Under the pieces are notes generated by a model that ran no database searches, had not been told where the DNA came from, and worked only from the letters and a program-made list of their open reading frames with translations. The translations under genes were made by a program, and so were the position numbers. Below are positions 58,964-64,000 of a stretch of 64,000 nt of DNA, piece by piece. The DNA lies in NCBI RefSeq assembly GCF_001640805.2, contig NC_066837.1:24079804-24143803 (forward strand). Direction: 5' to 3'. Origin of the DNA: Lates calcarifer. Its lineage: Eukaryota; Chordata; Actinopteri; Centropomidae. The first letter of the stretch is position 1. Each line of letters starts with the position of its first letter.

Positions 58964-60423
58964 ATTATTAATGTTTCATACGTGGGTAAGTCTTTTTCTG
59001 CCCAATTGCCAAACCATCCCATGGTTTCTCTCTTCTTTTCTCCTCATCACCCCTCCACCCTCCTTCCCCCTCCATTCTACCTTTTTCTTCCGGTCGTTAG
59101 GCCTTTTTCTCTTGCTGCACATGCGGTAATGTCCACAAACAGAGAGTGCTTTGTGTTGCGAAGGGGGGGGAGGACAGAGACATTGGTGTCTGTGTGCGTG
59201 TGTGTGTGTGTGTGTGTGTTTTTGCATGGTGATGGTGGTGGGGGGCAGTGGGGTCCAAAGTGTTGGCCTGCACTTCTAATGAGCTCTGATGAGCAATAAC
59301 CTGACATTCCCCTTGTTAGTGAGGCCTCAGTACAAAAGCACATACAGTATATGCGCACACACGCACATACACACACCCATATATATGAAGAACCATGCAT
59401 GCACACAGACAAATAGCAACCCGAAGTCAGTAATGTACGCACACTTCGATGCACATAAGCTTGATTGCAACTGCATACACACAAACTCATACATATACAA
59501 ACACAGACAATTCTCAGCCATCTTGTTAGCAGTGCCATTTCTAGCAGATTTCATACTTCATGCTGTAGTTGAAGCATGTGGGACTGTATGCATGTGTATG
59601 TCTGCCAGATCTTGAGGCTCAATGCCTATCTTGTGATGGGTCCAATTGTAGCTTAACCATTACATACTCTCACACAGACATAGCCACGCACACAAACAGA
59701 CAGACAATGTCTCATGACAGCAGTAAAGGGAAGGAAATTAGGCTGTTACACATCGGTTCTCCGCCAGCTGTGTGTGTCTAGATTTCAGTTGTCTGATTTA
59801 ACTTCTTTGCTGTATCATTTCCTAGTGCCGTACATGCATGCAGACTAAAGGACATTGTTAAAAAAATACATGTGCAACTTTGTTTAAAAGCACTGATGTT
59901 TAAAACCACAGAAAGCTATTTTAGAGATCACCGCCAACAAGATAAAAAAACAGGCTCACATGCAGCTAACGGAATTAACCATTTCAAAGGATGCTGATGC
60001 ACACAAACAATTCTGAAGTGGTACTCGAAGGTTGAAATTCGAACAGCAAGGTGATTGTGGGTTCATTTGGTCCCACCTGTGTAAGCTATTTATTAAGGTA
60101 AGACTGACAAATGAAAACAGGCACAAATAATCATTCTGGGGTCGGATGCACAAATATAAGTACCGAACAATGCACACAACAGGCTGATTGCAAGGCTGAT
60201 TGCTGCTTTTTCCTCCATGAGCTGCTACATAATGATAGGTGGATGAGATTTCTCTCCAGTGGAACTGAAGTGTTTGTGGGAGAGACAATTTTAAGAAGAT
60301 CTCTATCACACAACAGAGAGAAATGTTCTACCAGTGCAGACAGTGTTCTCTATATGCTGAATATTTTCTTGGCTTTAATTTAGCATACAAACAAATTGCC
60401 ATGAGCTTCCACTGTTCTAGCTG

Positions 60424-60641
60424 CTCCCTGTTAATTTTGCAAATCAGTTAAAGGGTTGACTGTAGCCACTTCTGGCCTTTCTACACACAGTGAGGGGACT
60501 GAGCAGCACACATTGCTGGGATGGATGTCAATGCCTAATTTCAAGTAAGTTAAAGCAGTGCTGAAGAAAAGCTTTTACACACTTTTTAAAATGAGACTAA
60601 TTTGATATCATGGTCAGTTATAATTTTAACAAACATGTTTT
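60424..60641. repeat. 218-bp direct repeat, copy 1
   Basis: Starts CTCCCTGTTAATTTTGC and ends AACAAACATGTTTT. By eye it is identical to copy 2 except for one T in a T run. Confidence 0.93.
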
Positions 60642-61381
60642 GAAAAATTGTTGGACAACATTGTCAAGTTCAGATAATATTTGACTGCTGCAATGAAGTG
60701 TAAAAGTAGTATCCCAAGGTAGACCTGTCACAAAATTTGGCATTAAAGAAAATCTAAAACACTAAGTGATTCTTCTGATGGACATGTGTAGACATCCTTG
60801 AACTTTAAGTATCATCTGGTTTACACAACATCAATCTAAGTTTTCTTTTAGCATTCCCTTGTTTAAAGTTTAATTCATAAGTGAGACTGTGTGTGTGCTT
60901 CTGTTTTTTATGAGTGGTTGTTTTGCATGTCAGCGTGTGCATGACTTCTCCAAAAGCTAATTGATTTAGAGCCCTAATGTTGGTGTCCTCCCCACCAAGA
61001 CAAATGCAGTCTGTTTCTCTGTGGCTAACAGTGGGAACTCTCAACTGATCTCACACACAAACTTGCATCATGACCCTAACCCTAAGACACGCGCCTGACA
61101 GTTTCTACTGTGCCGTAAGGTCAAATCACCTTAAAGCAATTTTTTAACTTTGGTGAAACATTTTCAGATGGACGTACCTCTGCAGTGCAAGTTCAGGATT
61201 AGTCAGCCTCCCAACAAACCTCCATGTGATCTAATGTCACCATTAGTAAGGATATATTTTTTTCCCCTGTTATTATTATGCTCCTGCTCCTGTTATTATT
61301 ATACTTAAAAAGGCAAAAAAAAAAACCTTGTACATTGCAAGCATTGCTGGTCCTCTTGTCTACAATGGCCTTTAACAGATC

Positions 61382-61600
61382 CTCCCTGTTAATTTTGCAA
61401 ATCAGTTAAAGGGTTGACTGTAGCCACTTCTGGCCTTTCTACACACAGTGAGGGGACTGAGCAGCACACATTGCTGGGATGGATGTCAATGCCTAATTTC
61501 AAGTAAGTTAAAGCAGTGCTGAAGAAAAGCTTTTACACACTTTTTTAAAATGAGACTAATTTGATATCATGGTCAGTTATAATTTTAACAAACATGTTTT
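61382..61600. repeat. 219-bp direct repeat, copy 2
   Basis: Same orientation as copy 1, offset 958 bases. The only difference seen is one extra T in the run before AAAATGAGAC. Flanks on both sides are unrelated to those of copy 1. Confidence 0.93.
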
Positions 61601-61987
61601 CTAATGTGATTACAGCTAAGAGAGGAGAGATCAAATCCACAGACCCTGTTATATGCAAATAATTTAAAGTTCAGCTGAAGCTAATATGGCTTTTCCCCAA
61701 AGTCTGACTTTGGGGAAAAAAGTGGATATCCTTCGAAGTCATGGTCATTTCAGTTCAAAATTCCCTCTCTGTGTTTCTACAAAAAGCATTTATTGCTGAG
61801 CCACAGGAAAGGCACAGTGACTTTGAAGAGCTAAGAGTTGTTGTTTTTTTTCAAAATAATATTATATTCTATTAATAATATTATATTATATTAAACTTAG
61901 TTTAGCTTAGTTATTACTGACAATTATTAACCAGTCAAGGACTAGACTTAAAATGACAGTGGTGACCAAACACAACCCCTGACATGT

Positions 61988-62029
61988 ATTGCTAGAGTGC
62001 ATTTATATATAAATGGGCACTCTAGCAAT
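61988..62029. repeat. 42-nt nearly perfect palindrome
   Basis: ATTGCTAGAGTGC (61988-62000) pairs fully with GCACTCTAGCAAT (62017-62029). The centre ATTTATATATAAAT is itself a perfect palindrome, leaving only two unpaired G. Confidence 0.9.
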
Positions 62030-62090
62030 TCTGTATTAGCTCTTCCATAAAACTGGATGAGACATGTGACATTATTTTTATTATTTATTT

Positions 62091-62092
<2 letters not shown>

Positions 62093-62124
<32 letters not shown>
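62093..62124. repeat. 32-nt T tract
   Basis: An uninterrupted T run, the longest homopolymer in the window. Similar tracts lie at 23894-23920, 30282-30309, 34711-34734 and 37098-37123. Confidence 0.95.
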
Positions 62125-62126
<2 letters not shown>

Positions 62127-63879
62127 CAAAATTGAAGCAGATATTCTGAAGTCTGGTTATGAGATGAGGTTTAAACACGTTGGACCCTAGAATTCCCAGA
62201 ATTAGCAAAAATTTGAAGTCTCAGGCTATGATCACTCTGCTGACATCATCAGCCAAGGTAACCTCTATCTTTAGAAATCTCCTCCTGTGTCAGAGTCAAC
62301 ATTTTACTGTTTTTACAGGCTGAGTACCTCTAACCTGAAAAACTGAAATGTTGAAATATTGAAATATATTGTATTTTATATCCCTGTCAGACATGCTTTT
62401 CATACACAGCAGATGCCAATGTTGAAAACCAGTGTAAATAAACTGCTGGGATAGACTCCAGCCTCATGGTAACCATGGCCTGGAGTAAGTCATATGAACA
62501 CATGAATGTCTATAGTTGTTCAGTTCTCCTAGTTAAAGCACATGGTAATGTGAAAATGTAGAATCTGAATATCTTTTTGACAGTACTTCAAATCACTTTC
62601 CAAAATTGTTTAAAGGTATTACAAGCTTTTGCTATCACTACATAGTCAACATTAGCACCGACAGCTGTTTACTTACCAGTCTAAAAAAAACATTGCAAGT
62701 TCAGCATCAAACTTCATTCCTTTACTTGCCAAGAGCTGTCTACAGCAGTGGAAAGCATCGCCAGTGTTATTTCTTGCTTCTGTTTCTATCACTTTGCTTC
62801 TATTGAAATTAGCATGCTAACCAGCTAGCCCTGGCCTGTACTGTTCACTTTGCAATAGTGAGTCACTGTAGAGCCCACTGTGCCCTCCGTCCAACATGAG
62901 AAGATGAAGAAGAATTACTGCCCTAAATTCTTGTCTTGTAAATGCAACAATGATGGAAGCTCTTGGTAGGTAAACAGCCATTAATGCTAACATTGGCTAT
63001 GTAGTGAAAAATGTATATATAGCACTTTAAAGTGCTGTTGTTTGATGTACCATATTGTGAAAAACATTGTGTTCCTGTGGGTTGACACTGAAGGCAGTTG
63101 CCTCCTGTCTGTGTAATGCTCTCTTGGTTATTTATCAGTGTAAAGTGTGATTGAGGTGGTGCTCCACTCGCTGTCCTCACCCCTGAGCCAAGTGGAGGAC
63201 GGGCGGGAGGTGCATGTGTGTGTGTGTGTGGGGGGAGAGGGTTTTAGAGTGAGTACCTCCACTGTGTGTGAAGGCATGTTGAGGAATGCAGCTAATTCTA
63301 AGCCTAGTTCTAATCATTGCTACAGATATCAATCCTTGCTGTCAACTGGAGGTTTCTCTTAGCTCTCCCTCTTGTGTACTTTCTGTATCTTTCTGTTTTT
63401 CTATCTGCTTTGTCTCCTGTCAGTCCTCCAGAATAGATCATTGCTAAACACTCATGAATCCATTTGTCGCTGTTTTGCTTCTTTTTGCACCCCACCACCC
63501 CCGAATGTCAGTTTACTCTCTGTGCTCCAGACATGCGTAGAGCATACTAAGCAGATGACAGAAGAGCACTGAAGGTAACACATTCAACTCAGCACTGATT
63601 TTATGTGTGGGTGTGTGTTTCTTAATGGCAAGGGGTCTCCCTCTGCAGCCATGCCTCCACATTCGTCTTGAGTGAGTGAATGTGTGTGTCTCTCAGCTCA
63701 CAGCAGTGTGGGTGGAATAAAAATTGTATGAGGGTGGGTGGAAAAGCAGAGAAAGAGGTGGGGGGGAGGGTGGGAAGAGAGGCAGGGCGAGGGAGACGAT
63801 AGAGAGAGAGGAGGAGGAGGAGGAGGGGGATGAGGGAGAGAGTAAGCGAGAGGGAAGGGAAATCCAGCGACAGCGACAT

Positions 63880-64000
63880 TCTGTAGCGGTTTGGACATCT
63901 GAAAGCCATCAAGCTTCGCTGCTTCGTCCCCCTGCACACACACATACACAGACACACATTCAACAGCTGATGACAATGTGGACTGAGGGGAGCTCTCACA
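63880..64000 (+). promoter_or_regulatory. possible alternative rgs12 first exon at the window edge
   Basis: After a purine-rich stretch, an unspliced-looking leader leads to ATG at 63970 and a second in-frame ATG at 63976 (MTMWTEGSSH, open to the edge). Mammalian RGS12 has short isoforms from internal promoters, which makes this position plausible. The sequence itself gives no homology. Confidence 0.2.

Larger units (their letters stand above)
57189..64000 (+). other. rgs12 intron 5 (continues beyond window)
   Basis: 6.8 kb without a supported rgs12 exon. Contents, left to right: CA microsatellite 57206-57246, hairpin 58077-58138, repeat fragment about 58245-58345, MITE 58706-58963, GT tract 59195-59220, CA-rich stretch 59330-59500, duplicated 218-bp unit (60424-60641 and 61382-61600), hairpin 61691-61719, palindrome 61988-62029, 32-T tract 62093-62124 and a purine-rich GC-richer stretch 63735-63870 that may mark an internal promoter. 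Confidence 0.7.

Noticed and set aside
59200..59540. Several overlapping open frames with Cys/Val or His/Thr runs
   Set aside because: All are translations of GT/CA dinucleotide tracts.
61075..61086. CCCTAACCCTAA telomere-like repeat
   Set aside because: Only two units, expected by chance in a window of this size.

Overview
The window is genomic DNA from a ray-finned fish. It has split genes with GT-AG introns, CA/GT microsatellites, long T tracts, Tc1-like, hAT-like and DIRS-like mobile DNA, and repeat families typical of teleosts. An acanthomorph (spiny-rayed) fish fits best, but this is inferred from repeat flavour and compact introns. No bacterial, plasmid or phage features are present.

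Layout, all host genes on the + strand: (1) 9-5106 is the 3' part of a GRK4/5/6-family G-protein-coupled receptor kinase, called grk4 by synteny. (2) 9506-40346 is a complete huntingtin gene, htt. I could place all 67 exons with consistent phase: 9,417 coding bases, 3,138 residues for the shortest set. That matches the 67-exon mammalian gene at nearly the same protein length, in about 31 kb. (3) From about 44.5 kb to the right edge is the 5' part of rgs12: a non-coding first exon, then exons encoding the PDZ and PTB domains. The RGS, Ras-binding and GoLoco parts lie beyond the window. Human 4p16.3 has the order GRK4-HTT-MSANTD1-RGS12, so the microsynteny is conserved except that no msantd1-like coding sequence is visible here.

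The most interesting host-gene signals are optional in-frame huntingtin segments. A 180-base serine-rich cassette (18896-19075, 'exon 12b') sits exactly inside the conserved LVLD caspase-6 site and would change its P4 residue. An upstream alternative acceptor adds 37 codons to exon 64. A downstream alternative donor adds 23 codons to exon 24. Two introns use GC donors: grk4's last intron, where retention gives a different C-terminus, and htt intron 29.

The most interesting non-host signals are in rgs12 introns. A DIRS-type tyrosine-recombinase retrotransposon (about 53317-56755, antisense) has imperfect inverted terminal repeats of about 150 bp and has lost its recombinase catalytic half. A 218-bp segment is duplicated almost perfectly 958 bp apart. 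There is also a 62-nt hairpin resembling a miRNA precursor, and several palindromes and MITE remnants.

The genes are neighbours, not a pathway operon. grk4 and rgs12 both damp GPCR signalling, by receptor phosphorylation and by acting on G-alpha subunits. Huntingtin is a large HEAT-repeat scaffold.
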